The position numbers and the translations under genes were made by a program. 64,000 bases of DNA from Asterias amurensis. Lineage: Eukaryota > Echinodermata > Asteroidea > Forcipulatida > Asteriidae. The notes below the pieces were generated by a model, which worked only from the letters and a program-made list of their open reading frames with translations, did no database searches and was not told the DNA's origin. Positions 22,829-38,270 of the stretch are shown here, piece after piece (position 1 is the stretch's first letter; each line of letters opens with the position of its first letter). Where the stretch lies: contig NC_092656.1 of assembly GCF_032118995.1 (NCBI RefSeq), positions 23,686,476 through 23,750,475 of the forward strand, in the 5' to 3' direction.

Positions 22829-25800
22829 TTACAGCATTTCCTCAGCCATGGAGTCTTGATGTACCAGCCTACCAGACACCATAAGTGGCTGTGTTTCTTC
22901 ACTCTGACCAGATGATGAATTAGATGCCTTCATCCTTAGTCCCTTCTCACTCTCACTCACCAGCTCAGAGCCTCGACTTGTTCTCTTCCTCCTCAGCATC
23001 TCCATCGTCTCCTCTGACGTCCCCGTGCTGGATTTCGTTGACGGATTCCGTCGAGTCAAGAGGGTGACGGCCGTCTGAGCAGGACTCATGCTGTCCATTT
23101 GGCTACTAGTACTTGCTTCTGATTGTTCGGTCGACGTCACACGAGCTAAGACTGGCTCTCCTTTTTGACTGGTGTGGGATTTAGTCTGAGGCCTTGACTT
23201 GATACTGCTCCCTCCTGGTGTCCTAATGCGTGATGCTTCAGCAGTTGGTAAAGAGCGCTGACTGGACTTTTTACTTTTCATGCCTTTGTGTCGAATACTG
23301 AAAACCACAAAAAATTTTGAGCTTTATCAGTCAAAACAAACATAGAAAAAATCAACAACTTTGTATGGGGCACTTTGGTTTAAGAAATTTAAACACATGA
23401 AGTATTCAAAATTGACAGAAATATTCATGTCTAAAGCTTACTATGTATAAAATTGGCACTGATCTTCCTGAGAACTAGTGTGAGACATTTTCTGAATGTC
23501 TCTAACAGAAAATTATAATTATTATTTTTGTTCAAATTCCTTTTGCCTTGTTTAACTATTTCTCAACAAATGTTTATGTATATTTGGTTTGCGGTAACAC
23601 CATGTGTGTATGTACTTGCCAGGTAGAGTTTGTTCTTAGAGAACTGTCTTGCTTTATTCTACTGCCGCAGAGTAGACGTTCGGGGGTTCGGGAGACTCCA
23701 CAGTTCTGAAAATAACTGTCCTGCTTTTTTAACTATTACCCGGGCGGATGGTATAAAAAATAGGCTTGGACTACTACTAAGCTTATAGGATCGGGATTAA
23801 TTGTACTACCGCGGAGTCAGTTCTTAAACTGGTCTCATTGTTTCGACTAGGTTGCTCCAGTCATCGTCAGGAGAATGCCTCAAATCTTATAAACAAATTT
23901 AGATTTGCACTTTACGTTTATGTACAACAATAGCCCGAACCAAAGGATTAGAAGAAATATACTTGTATAACTCAAATAATGATGTACCTTGAAAAATTAC
24001 TCTGCAGCATTTTAGAGGTAATTTTCAATTTTTAAAACTTTCAAAAAATCATATGTTTACTCACCATGATAAGAGTTCATGTAAAAGTGTCATGAAATTG
24101 TTGTATTCTGTTTCACCGAATGGCTGAAAATAGATATGTGAAAAAACACAACATTATTATCTTAATAAAATATTTGTTGCAAAGCACAGTCAAATTCATT
24201 TATAATTTGCAAGTTTCATAAAAAATATGTACAGATGTGCATTACAATAGTAAAGAAGTACAGACTTAGGGAGGTCTCCATTGGTTTTGAACAGTACAGC
24301 CAAGCTAAGATGTCTTCTGTCTGTCCAAACATCTTTAATGGTTAAACACACTCATGTACACATACATTGTTTTAAAGGGAAGGTATACATTTGGTACTCA
24401 CTCATAAAATTAGTTTTGGCTTCATTAGAAGCCTACTGAGAAACATTTCACTTTGAGGTCATGTGGTTGTGTAAAAAGAAATAAAATTTAAATCCAGAAA
24501 ATTTGAACCTGAGAAGCATTACTGGCTGTAACTTTTCTCAGACTGTGTATTCCTATTAGGGATTATTCTTCCTGCGGGACATAATCACTTTGAATTTTCA
24601 GCAAAGTCTCAAAAATCGCTACATTCAAACAATTCCAAAAACCAAAGGTATACATACATTGCCTTTAAAGGCAGTGGACACTATTAGTAAGTACTCAGAA
24701 TAATTATTAGCATAAAACCTTACTTGGTAATGAGTAATGGGGAGAGGCTGGTAGTATAAAACATTATGAGTAACTGCTCCCTCTGAAGTGGAGTAGTTTT
24801 CGATAAAGAAGTAATTTTCCACGAATTTGATTTTGAGACCTCAGATTTAGAATTTGAGGTCTCGAAATCAAGCATCAGAAAGCACACAACTTCGTGTGAC
24901 AAGGGTGTTGGTTCTTTCATTATTATCTCGCAACTTCGATGACCGATTGAGCTCAAATTTTCGCAGGTTTGTTGTTTTATGCATATGTTGAGATACAGCA
25001 AGTGAAAAGACTGGTCCTTGACAACTACCAATATTATCCAGTGTCTTTAATTCTTATACTTTTTGTTGGCAACCAACCATCCTTGCAAACAAATAAACAA
25101 ATCCAATGCAGTCCAAAAAACCCCATAAACATGCAGGTGACAGGGCCTTTTTCCGTTGCCGCTCCCTGATTATGGAATAGTCTAATGTACCAATCCAAAC
25201 CAGGGACTGCAACAGTGTCCCACTCCCAGCCTTCAAATGGGCTCTCAAGACCCACCTTTTCCACTAGTCTTAGCTGGTCTACAGCGTCTTTGCTCTCCCA
25301 TTTCCTCCTTTCTTCAGCACCTTGTATCCTTTGGCAATTTGGTGCTTTATAGTGTTATTATTATTATTACAGCAGCTTGTAGAAACATTACATGGTGCTA
25401 TCAGAATTAGGTCTCATAATTAAAACGTAGTCCCACATCTTGCAGGAAATACTGTAAGATATGTGCGCTATATAAGAAGCCACAATTATTATTATTTATT
25501 ATTATTGTTATAAATATTATTATTAAAAACAAACCAGGACTAACACTTACCTTAAGTCCATAATGAGCATTGTCATAAGCAGCAGCAAAAGCCCTGCACA
25601 ATGCAACTGAAGCTCCCTTCAGAGGGGCTTGTGGAGGATCTCGTAAACTTAGAATGTACTCTTTCAGATTCCCGCATGGTGGACGTACTCTCCGACACTC
25701 AATCTTCTCCAGTTGGTCATCTGTTTTGGAAAAGCGCAATATAAATACCTTTTATTATTAATATTATTATTAATATTGCCTTTAATACTTTTTGTTTGCA

Positions 25801-28057
25801 ACCAACCATCCTCGCAAACAAATAAACAAATCCCTTGCAGTAAAAAAACCCCCATAAACATGCAGTAGACAGGGACTTTTCTATTGCTGCTCCCAGATTG
25901 TGGAATAGTTTATTCATCTGTAATTGACAATAAATTAGTGTGATCAGAGAATAGTTTTGCTTTGGTTTTTTTCAAGAGTACACTCTGTGCATGCTGCTCA
26001 GTGGTTTCCTTTAAGGCACTGTACACTATTGGTAATTGTCAAATCAGTCTTCTCTCTTGGTGTATCTCAACATATGCATTAAATAACAATTTTAATTTCT
26101 AGCTTACCTAGTTTTGATAAAGCGTCCACTGCCTTCATTCTGTAAACATATGTGCAACTTTCTGTAAAAGAAGACAGAAAAGTCTGAGTTAATAATCAAT
26201 ATTGAAACAATTAGAGGTAGTAAAAGAAGGTGAACCTTTACATGTAGGTTGTCACTCTTAAAGGATTCGGGTACTTTTTCAAAATGTCCACAGATTTACA
26301 TTAACCTTACAGGGTTTGAAGATAATGATAGTGGAAAGCTTCCCTTCAAATATTACTTACTGAGGTTGTGTAGTTTTTGAGAAATGAGTAAAACAAGTCA
26401 CAAAATAATTTTGGTCTCATTAGAGACCAAAATTATTTTAGCTGGTAAAATCCCCTTAACCAGTTATGATATTATACCAAAACCATAGCATAACTGGTTA
26501 ATACGTTTTTACATGCTAAAACTGAGACGAAAATTATTACTTTTACCCATTTCTCAAAAACTACAGCACCTCAGTAAGTACAATTTAAATGGAAGCTTTC
26601 TACTATCATAATCTTCAAACTGTGTAAGTTTAATGTAAATCTGTAGACATTGTGTTTTTTGTTAGGGAAAAAGTACATACACCCTTTAAAGACACTGGAC
26701 ACTATTGGTAATTGTCAAAGACCAGTCTTCTCACTTGGTGCATCTCAACATGAGCACAAAATAACAAACATGTGAAAGAAAAAAACACCCTTGTCACATT
26801 TGTGTGCTTTTAGATGCCTGAATTTGAGACCTCAAAATCAAACTCTGAGGTCTTGAAATCAAATTCAAATAATTTTGTGAGAAATAACTTCTTTCCCGAA
26901 AACGACGTTACTTCAGAGATGTTCAGAAAGAGCCGTTTCTCACAATGTTTTATACTGCAAAAATTGGTTAATGGCCTGACGTTTCGACCCTAGGGTCGAA
27001 ACGTCAGGCCATTAATCATTTTTTGCATTTTTACTCTCGGTCCATTTGGTTGGTAAGTTGTTTGCAACAGCTAATTCTATTTTCTCAATGTTTTATACTA
27101 TCAACATCTCTCCATTGATCGCTAACAAGTAATTTTTTATGCTAACAATTATTTTGAGCAATTACCAATAGTATCCAGTGCCTTTAAAATAAATGGCAAT
27201 ACAAATTAACTTGGATAAAACATGGAGGTAGTACAGTGAGTAGCTTTTGATACAGTTTGTTTATAAAGCATTTTAAAAATCATTTTACTTTGAAGTAATT
27301 TGGTTATGGAAAAACATAGTTTTTATCCCCCAAATTTTAATCTGAGAATATTGTGTATTCCAATTACGGATCTTCCTGCGTGGACAAATTCGTTCTGGAT
27401 TTTTAGCAATATCAGGCATGTGAGTAACTATCCATGAAAAAAAGAGGAAAAGAGACAACTGGACAAGAAAAAAAGAGGAAAAGATACTACTCCTATACTT
27501 GTACACAGAAAGTGAAGAAAAAAAGAGGAAAGTCAAAACCAAAAAAGAGGAAATCAGCTGAAAACAGGAAGTCTCACATGCCTGCAATATCTCAAAAACG
27601 CTACAACCTTTTTAAATGAAATTTTCACAGGTTATACTGTTGTAATGTACAGATAGGATTAAAACATCTGAATGGTTCCAAAATTAATGGTAAACATTCC
27701 CTTCAATTGAATAATAAACAAAATCTAACGCAATTAAACAAATTATTTCTCTTGACTGATTTCTGATGCCCATACCTCCTGCAATAGTTTCCCTATTGAG
27801 GAATTTAAGTCTGTAGTCATCGTCTCCAAGTAGCCGTGGTTCATACTTTCGACTTGAAGCATTTGTGAGCTGTCGATCAATTTGTGTTTGCAAACTCCTG
27901 GGGGCGCCATGACCAATCTGTACATGTGGATCTCGATGAGAGCGAAGAGCAAATCGCATAATCTGTCTCTTAACAAACAGGATGACTACTAGTAATGCCT
28001 ATCAACGAAATTGACATAAAAGAAATAGTTATTAAATATTGAATAATAATAATAATG

Positions 28058-28149
<92 letters not shown>

Positions 28150-30796
28150 CACAAGTTATCGCACAGCACTACATCTTTGGGCACCTACATAGTAAAGGGC
28201 TTGTTATTATTTATTAAAGACAGTTTTTTTTAAAGTTTGTGAATCATGAAACCCATTTATGTAATAATTCAAGGTAATTTTACAGTAGATTCAAACGACG
28301 ATGGTACTTTTAGCAATACTATTCTGTGTTTAGCAGGCTTTTGTGCTTGCTCTATCTAGAGATGCCAAGTCCAGAGGCCAGCTATGCGTGAGATTTTTCA
28401 AAGCTCACCACCTACCCCCCCCCCACCCCAGATTTTTTTTCCAGTTTTAGAAGGCCTTTCGAAATCGCCGCCAAACTTTTTTTTGTTCCGAAATACATCA
28501 AAAACCTCTTCAGAATAATTCAAACTCATATGAGGTACACAGGAGATGTTAATGGTTAACGTGGAGGTACGATTGTGTCAGATTATTTCCTTCCAAAAAG
28601 AAATAAAAATCTACTAAAAATGATGTCCAAAATCCTCCGCTCAGTTCTTCTGCCTGTTGTGTCTTCGCTAGTGGAGCCCATTTAACGAATTTGCTAAACG
28701 AATCGGGAAAAACTTGTGCGCAATAAGCGTTTTTCGCTCTGCCGAATTTTAGCTGAACCTGCTGGGAGAGCAAAAATGTGCGCAATCTGCAAAAATTTGC
28801 GCTTTGTTTGTACGGCAGCTCAAGTTGATGATTCTGATAAACTGCGTGCAATCTGAAGATTGTGCAAACATTGTAGATTGCGTTTTTTTGCACACATGAG
28901 CGCGATTTGGCAATGCATTGTCGTTAATTTTTTTTTCTTTTCAGGTCTGGCCCCAATGCATGAGAAAATGATTGCTGTGCGTGTGAGCGTGAGACATAGC
29001 CCAACTGCGTGAGTCTCACGCCTAATGCGTGAGACTTGGTAGGTCTGTTTATCCATGGAGGAAGGCTTTATCATTATTAATTTTAAATTGGGCCCTGGTT
29101 ACCTCACTTGGTGACTGGTCTTCAGTTCTAAAAATGACATGAACAGTTTCAAGTCTGTCCAAGTTCAAGAAAGAGCTTGGATGCTTACTGGAAGAAAAAT
29201 ATGATAGGATATGGGGTCTCAAAGGCGGAAGCCTATTTTTAGTATTAGTATTAGGTATTATAATTTCTTCCATCAATCAATCGTAATTACTAATTAGTAT
29301 GTAAATACTAAAAGTCAGTATAGCTTCTACTACTAAAAGACCTTATGCATTGACGTCATCCAGCCACCATCTTTGAGGTCAAACAGTGACGATACAATCA
29401 AAACGCACATAGATTGGCCAATGAACAACCTCCTTTTGACCTCAATGCGGGGGCGCCGTACTGAAATGATGTCATGTGCATTAAGGTCTATAAGTTCTAT
29501 ATGGTCTACTTCCTTGTTCTAACTTCCAACTCCTTCCTACCCCCTAGTTCTATTACTTTTTGTATTACACTGACTAGAGTTTTCAAGTTGGAGTCTAGTC
29601 ATACTCTACTAAAACTTTATAATAGTACAACTACAAGTATCGTAGCGTCATACGTTATCGACCCTCATATGTTTTCGAACCCCAACTTTGATTCCCGTTT
29701 ACCGCGAGATTGTGCAAGCTGCACCGGTTGCAGAAGCTATGCAGTTTACTCATGGTCTGTATTTTTATCAGGCTTAATCATGCTGAGAATAAAGTTTCCT
29801 GACGTTGGTTATGCTCAAATATTTATAAAATGAATGATTTTGGGTACAAATCACTAGTGCATTATTATGCCAACATTCAAATGAGTCAAAGAAACATCAT
29901 CCAACCTCGAAAGTTCAAAACAAAATTACTATCTGCTAGATTAAGTTTCATTCTGCTTTAGTCACTAGATGTGCCAATATGAGGAAAAAATTAAAATATT
30001 TTAAAACAAAATGACAAACAATTTTTAGTGTGGATTAACTGCATACTGTAATCAATTCAGATAAGCGTAAACAATATTATGTCTACATTAAAGAAAAAAT
30101 ATCTTAGATTGGTTTCTTATCTCCTGAAACCAAACATTACTGGTCTGAAACGGGGGAAAACGAATTGTTATGAAGTGTGTGTGCTTCAAGGGGGGTGGGG
30201 TGTTTTACTTCCATGCCTTATGATATCTCTGGATTCTAATATAGTAGCCACAATGCCTTGAGACAAAAATGTAATTAAATTTGTTAAGTTGTAATTGAAT
30301 AATATTTTTTATTTATTTTGCACGCCATACTAGCTTCGGAATATTCAATAAAGTACCAACCAATGAAAGGTGTGAAAACATATGACGTTGCTCCAATGTC
30401 GTGCATGCATATAAGCACTGTTAATGGCGGACTGTCTCTCGCAACGTAAAACCAAAACTTTCAACACACCATGAAGTGTAAACTGTAAGTGTTATTGTTA
30501 AAAAATTGGATAGATGATTTGAAAAAAACCATTCAGTTTTTGATTGTGAGCAATTTTCATGTTATCCTACTGAAAACACATGACACCAGGATACAATACA
30601 AGCAAGTTTTAACTTTTACAGTATAGCGCCCTCTTTGGACAGGTATCCACTGGCTTAAAAAAAATAACACCCGCTGAACCCCAACCCCGCTGAATTGGTC
30701 AGTATAGTCATAATAATAATAATTTCTTACCGATCCTCCGATTCCTGCTATGAAGATCAACGTAGGAGTTACTATAGAATGATCCTGACTGACCAT
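22829..30796 (-). CDS. C1orf43 / NICE-3 family membrane protein
   Basis: Six minus-strand exons: 30796-30731, 27998-27776, 26161-26108, 25720-25551, 24123-24065 and 23297-22829 (stop). All introns are GT-AG with matching phases, giving 346 residues. Exons 1-2 encode a single membrane segment (about residues 8-32, LIFIAGIGG and ALLVVILFV) followed by VKRQIMRFA, the hallmark of human C1orf43 (VKRQIMRFA). Then RDPHVQIGHGAPRSL, YEPRLLGDDDYRL, SCTYVYRMKAVDAL and FGETEYNNFMTLLHEL match family blocks in order. The last exon is a Ser/Thr/Lys-rich, probably disordered tail, so the protein is longer than human (253). The molecular role is poorly known; human C1orf43 has been linked to Golgi and phagocytosis phenotypes. 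The 5' end faces AK6 about 1.1 kb away. The introns hold many TTAA MITEs, LINE remnants and an (ATT)n tract. Confidence 0.88.
23630..23885 (-). mobile_element. Penelope-like terminal fragment with hammerhead-like core
   Basis: On the minus strand this reads CCTGACGATGACTGGAGC and then CTAGTCGAAACAATG. The CTGACGA ... GAAAC arrangement with a GACT / AGTC stem between resembles the hammerhead core found in Penelope-like element terminal repeats. No reading frame is present. It lies in C1orf43 intron 5. Element identity is inferred from the motif alone. Confidence 0.4.
24360..24668 (+). mobile_element. TTAA-flanked MITE (third family)
   Basis: Starts TTTTAAAGGGAAGGTATAC and ends AAAGGTATACATACATTGCC followed by TTTAA. 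It contains TTATTCTTCCTGCGGGACAT. A related interior (GATCTTCCTGCGTGGACAAA) occurs near 27350-27400, and another near 39105-39140. It abuts the TTAA MITE at 24665-25050, sharing the TTAA. Confidence 0.55.
24665..25050 (+). mobile_element. TTAA MITE, full-length copy
   Basis: Begins TTAAAGGCAGTGGACACTAT and ends ATTATCCAGTGTCTTTAA, with the palindromic core at about 24828-24868. Lies in C1orf43 intron 4. Confidence 0.8.
25051..25500 (+). pseudogene. LINE 3' remnant with (ATT)n tail
   Basis: The frame GPFSVAAP then a stop and LWNSLMYQ at about 25142-25190, followed by VPLPAFKWALKTHLF-type sequence, is a degenerate LINE C-terminus. It is followed by a 3' region ending in CGCTATATAAGAAGCCACA and ATT triplets. 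A second shorter copy of the same start (CAACCAACCATCC, AAACAAATAAACAAATCC) is at 25786-25925. Confidence 0.6.
25786..25925 (+). pseudogene. LINE C-terminal remnant
   Basis: Shares GCAACCAACCATCC and CAAACAAATAAACAAATCC with the copy at 25060-25110. It encodes FSIAAPRLWNSLF before decaying. Lies in C1orf43 intron 3, about 65 bases upstream of exon 4 on the minus strand. Confidence 0.6.
26259..26689. mobile_element. TTAA-flanked fold-back MITE (second family)
   Basis: Ends TTAAAGGATTCGGGTAC and GTACATACACCCTTTAA, with inner arms matching 18484-18775 (GTCCACAGATTTACATTAAC, GGAAAGCTTCCCT). An inner hairpin AACCAGTTATG ... CATAACTGGTT sits in the loop. It abuts the next element (26686-27187), sharing one TTAA. 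The adjacent 26182-26258 also matches sequence next to the other copy. Confidence 0.7.
26686..27187 (-). mobile_element. TTAA MITE with a nested 129-base insertion
   Basis: Reverse-orientation copy of the main TTAA family, beginning TTAAAGACACTGGACACTAT and ending CCAGTGCCTTTAA. It is interrupted at 26957-27085 by foreign sequence flanked by the direct repeat CAATGTTTTATACT (26943-26956 and 27086-27099). Confidence 0.8.
26957..27085. mobile_element. Short insertion with 48-bp perfect palindrome
   Basis: The insert is bounded by a 14-base target duplication. It contains a perfect palindrome at 26968-27015 with arms TTAATGGCCTGACGTTTCGA-CCCT and its complement, and no spacer. The phrase GTCGAAACGTCAGG resembles terminal sequence of Penelope-like retroelements; that link is inference. 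Confidence 0.6.
27414..27586 (+). repeat. Purine-rich dispersed element
   Basis: Runs from AGGCATGTGAGTAACTATCC to CAGGAAGTCTCACATGCCTG and is dominated by AAAAAGAGGAAAAGA motifs. The same element occurs inverted at 42782-42955, so this is a repeat and not a Lys/Arg-rich coding region. Confidence 0.65.
28036..28150 (+). repeat. (AAT)n microsatellite
   Basis: About 38 AAT triplets with one AATGAT interruption near its start, in C1orf43 intron 1, about 40 bases upstream of exon 2 on the minus strand. Asn-rich or Ile-rich frames here are not genes. Confidence 0.95.
28151..29337. other. Intron 1 of C1orf43, no recognised feature
   Basis: Unique-looking intronic sequence. The segment 28630-29040 contains several CGCAATCTG / GCGTGAGACT-type short repeats (for example GCGTGAG three times near 28982-29035) but no gene or complete mobile element that I can define. 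Confidence 0.4.
29338..29491. mobile_element. MITE with CRE-like TGACGTCA in its ends
   Basis: Left end AGACCTTATGCATTGACGTC (CRE palindrome TGACGTCA at 29351-29358) and right end ATGATGTCATGTGCATTAAG then GTCTAT. A sister copy at 47183-47355 keeps TGACGTCA in both ends. Located in C1orf43 intron 1. Confidence 0.7.
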
Positions 30797-31879
30797 TTTT
30801 GCAAGTCTAATGTCATGGTCGTTACAACTTTACAGCCCAATACTTATCGCAACGATTTTTGTTGAGAGATTTTACGTTACAAGGAGGCCGCCATGACAGT
30901 CTCTATCAATACTTTTACGAACTCCATTCGTAAAAATGCATTTTAAAAGTTTGTGTTTTTACGTTTATATGCACGATTACTATCTTAAATTAATTAATGG
31001 TTAATGATATGTTTAACAAAATTGCTTTTTAGTAATAAAACATTAACACAGATGTTATTTAAACAAAAGCATTTTTGTACATACTGAAAGTGGATATTTT
31101 GACCTCATTAATTTGTCGTTCAAGCACTGCTGGATCATCAATCTTCTTCTCTCTCGGTCCTACTAAAAGCCGACAACAAGCCGACAACGCCGACAACAAG
31201 TCCAGAGCGCCGCCAACAAGCCGCCAACACGTTTTAAATACCTCAAAAATGGCAAATAAACCACATACATTTTAGAACTATATGTGTTCTGTAATATAAA
31301 CATAAAGTTAATGTAAAAACTTCACAAAAAGTGTGAATTTTTAACCAGAAAAAAACTTCACTTGCACGGAAAGCGGTCGGACGCCATCTTGGCTTAAAAA
31401 CCGTGTTTGGACCAGACCATTATGATACGGGTAGATTTAGCACTTGTCAACAACAGAGGGCGGGCTTTATGTGAAGACCTTCACTGCAGTGTGCACAGTG
31501 CATGACGCCCGCCCTCTATTGCTAAGTCTGACTCACCCGCATCATAATGGACTGGTCTAAACACGATTTTAAGCCAAGATGGCGTCCGACCGTTCTCCGT
31601 GAACGTTAAGGTTTTTTTCTGGTTAAAAATTCACACTTTTCGTGGAGTTTTTTTCATTAAATTTATGTTTATATTACAAAACACACATAGTTCTAAAATG
31701 TATATGGTTTATTTGCCATTTTTGAGGTATTTAAAACTTGTTGGCGGCGCGTTGTCGGCGCTATAGACTTGTTGTCGGCGTTGTCGGCTTGTTGTCGGCT
31801 TTTAGTAGGACCCTTCTCTCTTTATTTTATTTATTGGGCCCAAAATCTTGCGTATACAGTAAAAAACAAAATAAGAACG
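30797..31879. promoter_or_regulatory. Divergent C1orf43-AK6 promoter region
   Basis: 1083 bases separate the two start codons, which face away from each other. Both ATGs have A at -3 and G at +4. Most of the interval is occupied by the fold-back element at 31155-31812, leaving about 350 bases next to C1orf43 and about 60 next to AK6. No TATA box is obvious near either start; promoter function is inferred from gene arrangement only. Confidence 0.5.
31155..31812. mobile_element. Long fold-back element with 9-base target duplication
   Basis: About 300-base inverted arms. The left starts GGTCCTACTAAAAGCCGACA and the right ends TGTCGGCTTTTAGTAGGACC. Inside, GCCAAGATGGCGTCCGAC on the right arm matches GTCGGACGCCATCTTGGC on the left, and CAGAGGGCGGGC matches GCCCGCCCTCT. 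Flanks show CTTCTCTCT on both sides (31146-31154 and 31813-31821). Very long inverted repeats with a 9-base duplication suggest a Mutator-like non-autonomous element (inference). No coding sequence. Confidence 0.75.
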
Positions 31880-36952
<5,073 letters not shown>

Positions 36953-37022
36953 AAGGATTTATCGGTATCTCGTGTAAATGTTTTCCTCATTTTTATAACT
37001 CAGGTGGAATTTTTTTGGATGC

Positions 37023-37028
37023 AATAAA
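37023..37028 (+). promoter_or_regulatory. AK6 polyadenylation signal
   Basis: AATAAA 71 bases past the AK6 stop codon, the first in that direction. Position is as expected for a short 3' untranslated region. Confidence 0.6.
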
Positions 37029-37212
37029 AACAATGAATGTAGTTCCACCCTTATGATGAGAGGTTGTATGACTGGATACAAGCGTGGTTATATGGAACAC
37101 ATACCTCAGAGCATTTCAACATTTGTAGTCATCATTTTGGCCAATCTTGTTCAAGAAACAATTTTTATGTATCTCAGATCGACTTCATACACAAATTTGG
37201 TTGAGAAGCCCT

Positions 37213-37585
37213 TTAAAGGCACTGGACAGTTTTGGTAATTACTCAACATGTATTAGCATTAAACTTACTTGGTAACGAGCAAAGGAGAGCTGTTGAAAGT
37301 GTAAAGCATTGGGAGAAACGGCTCCCTCTGGAGTAACAAAGAGGTAGAGGTAGAAAGAGGTAACTTCTCAAGAAAAAGACTTCAGGTCTGAAGCCTTTTA
37401 TTCAGGCATCTGAAAGCACACACAATTATGCATCAAGAATATTATTATTTCACTATTTTCTTGCAACTTTGATGACCAATAATAAGTGCAAATTTTCACA
37501 GATTTGTTATTTTATGAATATGTTGAGATACACCGAGTGAAAATACTGGTCATTTAACAATTACCAAATGTGTCCAGTGCCTTAA
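37213..37585 (+). mobile_element. TTAA MITE, divergent subfamily
   Basis: Starts TTAAAGGCACTGGACAG and ends TGTGTCCAGTGCCTTAA. Its centre (AGACTTCAGGTCTGAAGCC) is a different palindrome from the main family. Located just downstream of AK6. Confidence 0.7.
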
Positions 37586-37907
37586 GAGGGAATCCATGTT
37601 TGTTTTTTGCCAATTCCTGTATGTTCCCAAGTGTTAAACAACTTTTAAATGTCCTAAAACGTCAAAAGAATTGATTCAGAGAATAAAATAATAAAATAAT
37701 CAGTGACAATAATTTACTTGCAGTTGTAAAGCCATTCCTCTTTCCCAATCACAGATGTATAATTATTGCATAGTTTCATTAATCTTTCAGTTTGAATGGA
37801 ATTGTTAGTAATTTCAAGTATTAGTGTAAAACAGGAGGAACAATGTTGGTTAATATCATCTTATTTTGAATATGAACATAAAGTATGTAAATGCTAATTT
37901 ACCATTG

Positions 37908-38270
37908 AAGGCAGGGTATACTTTTGGTATTAACTCTACAAGATAATGACACATTTCAATGTACTTGGTTAGGAGCACTAAAGATCTGTTGATAGTATAA
38001 AATATTGTTGGAAATCACTCCCTTTGAACTAGTGTAGTTTTGAGAAAGAGGTTATTTAAACAACCAACATTTGAATTCGTGAAAGGCTTTCAGGCCTTAA
38101 GCCTTTCTCTGGCATATGTAAGCACACATTTCAATGCTATAAAAGTTTTGTTGTTCCTTTAATTATTTTCTTGCATCTTCGATGGCCTGTTGAGCCACAA
38201 TTTTCACATATTTTTTAGTTTATGTTTGGATAAACCAAGGGAGGATACTGGTCTTTGACAGTTACCCAAT
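37908..38270 (+). mobile_element. TTAA MITE relative, diverged
   Basis: Recognisable by AAGGCAGGGTATACTTTTGG at the left, the central palindrome GAAAGGCTTTCAGGCCTTAA then GCCTTTC, and GGTCTTTGACAGTTACCCAA at the right. The ends are eroded. Confidence 0.55.

Noticed and set aside
27434-27619. Lys/Arg-rich small frame resembling a basic nuclear protein
   Set aside because: It lies in a purine-rich dispersed repeat that recurs inverted at 42782-42955.
28036-28233. Poly-Asn and poly-Ile frames
   Set aside because: Products of an AAT microsatellite.
29474-29833. 119-codon plus-strand frame
   Set aside because: AT-rich sequence in C1orf43 intron 1 with no conserved motif or splice signals, starting inside a MITE end.
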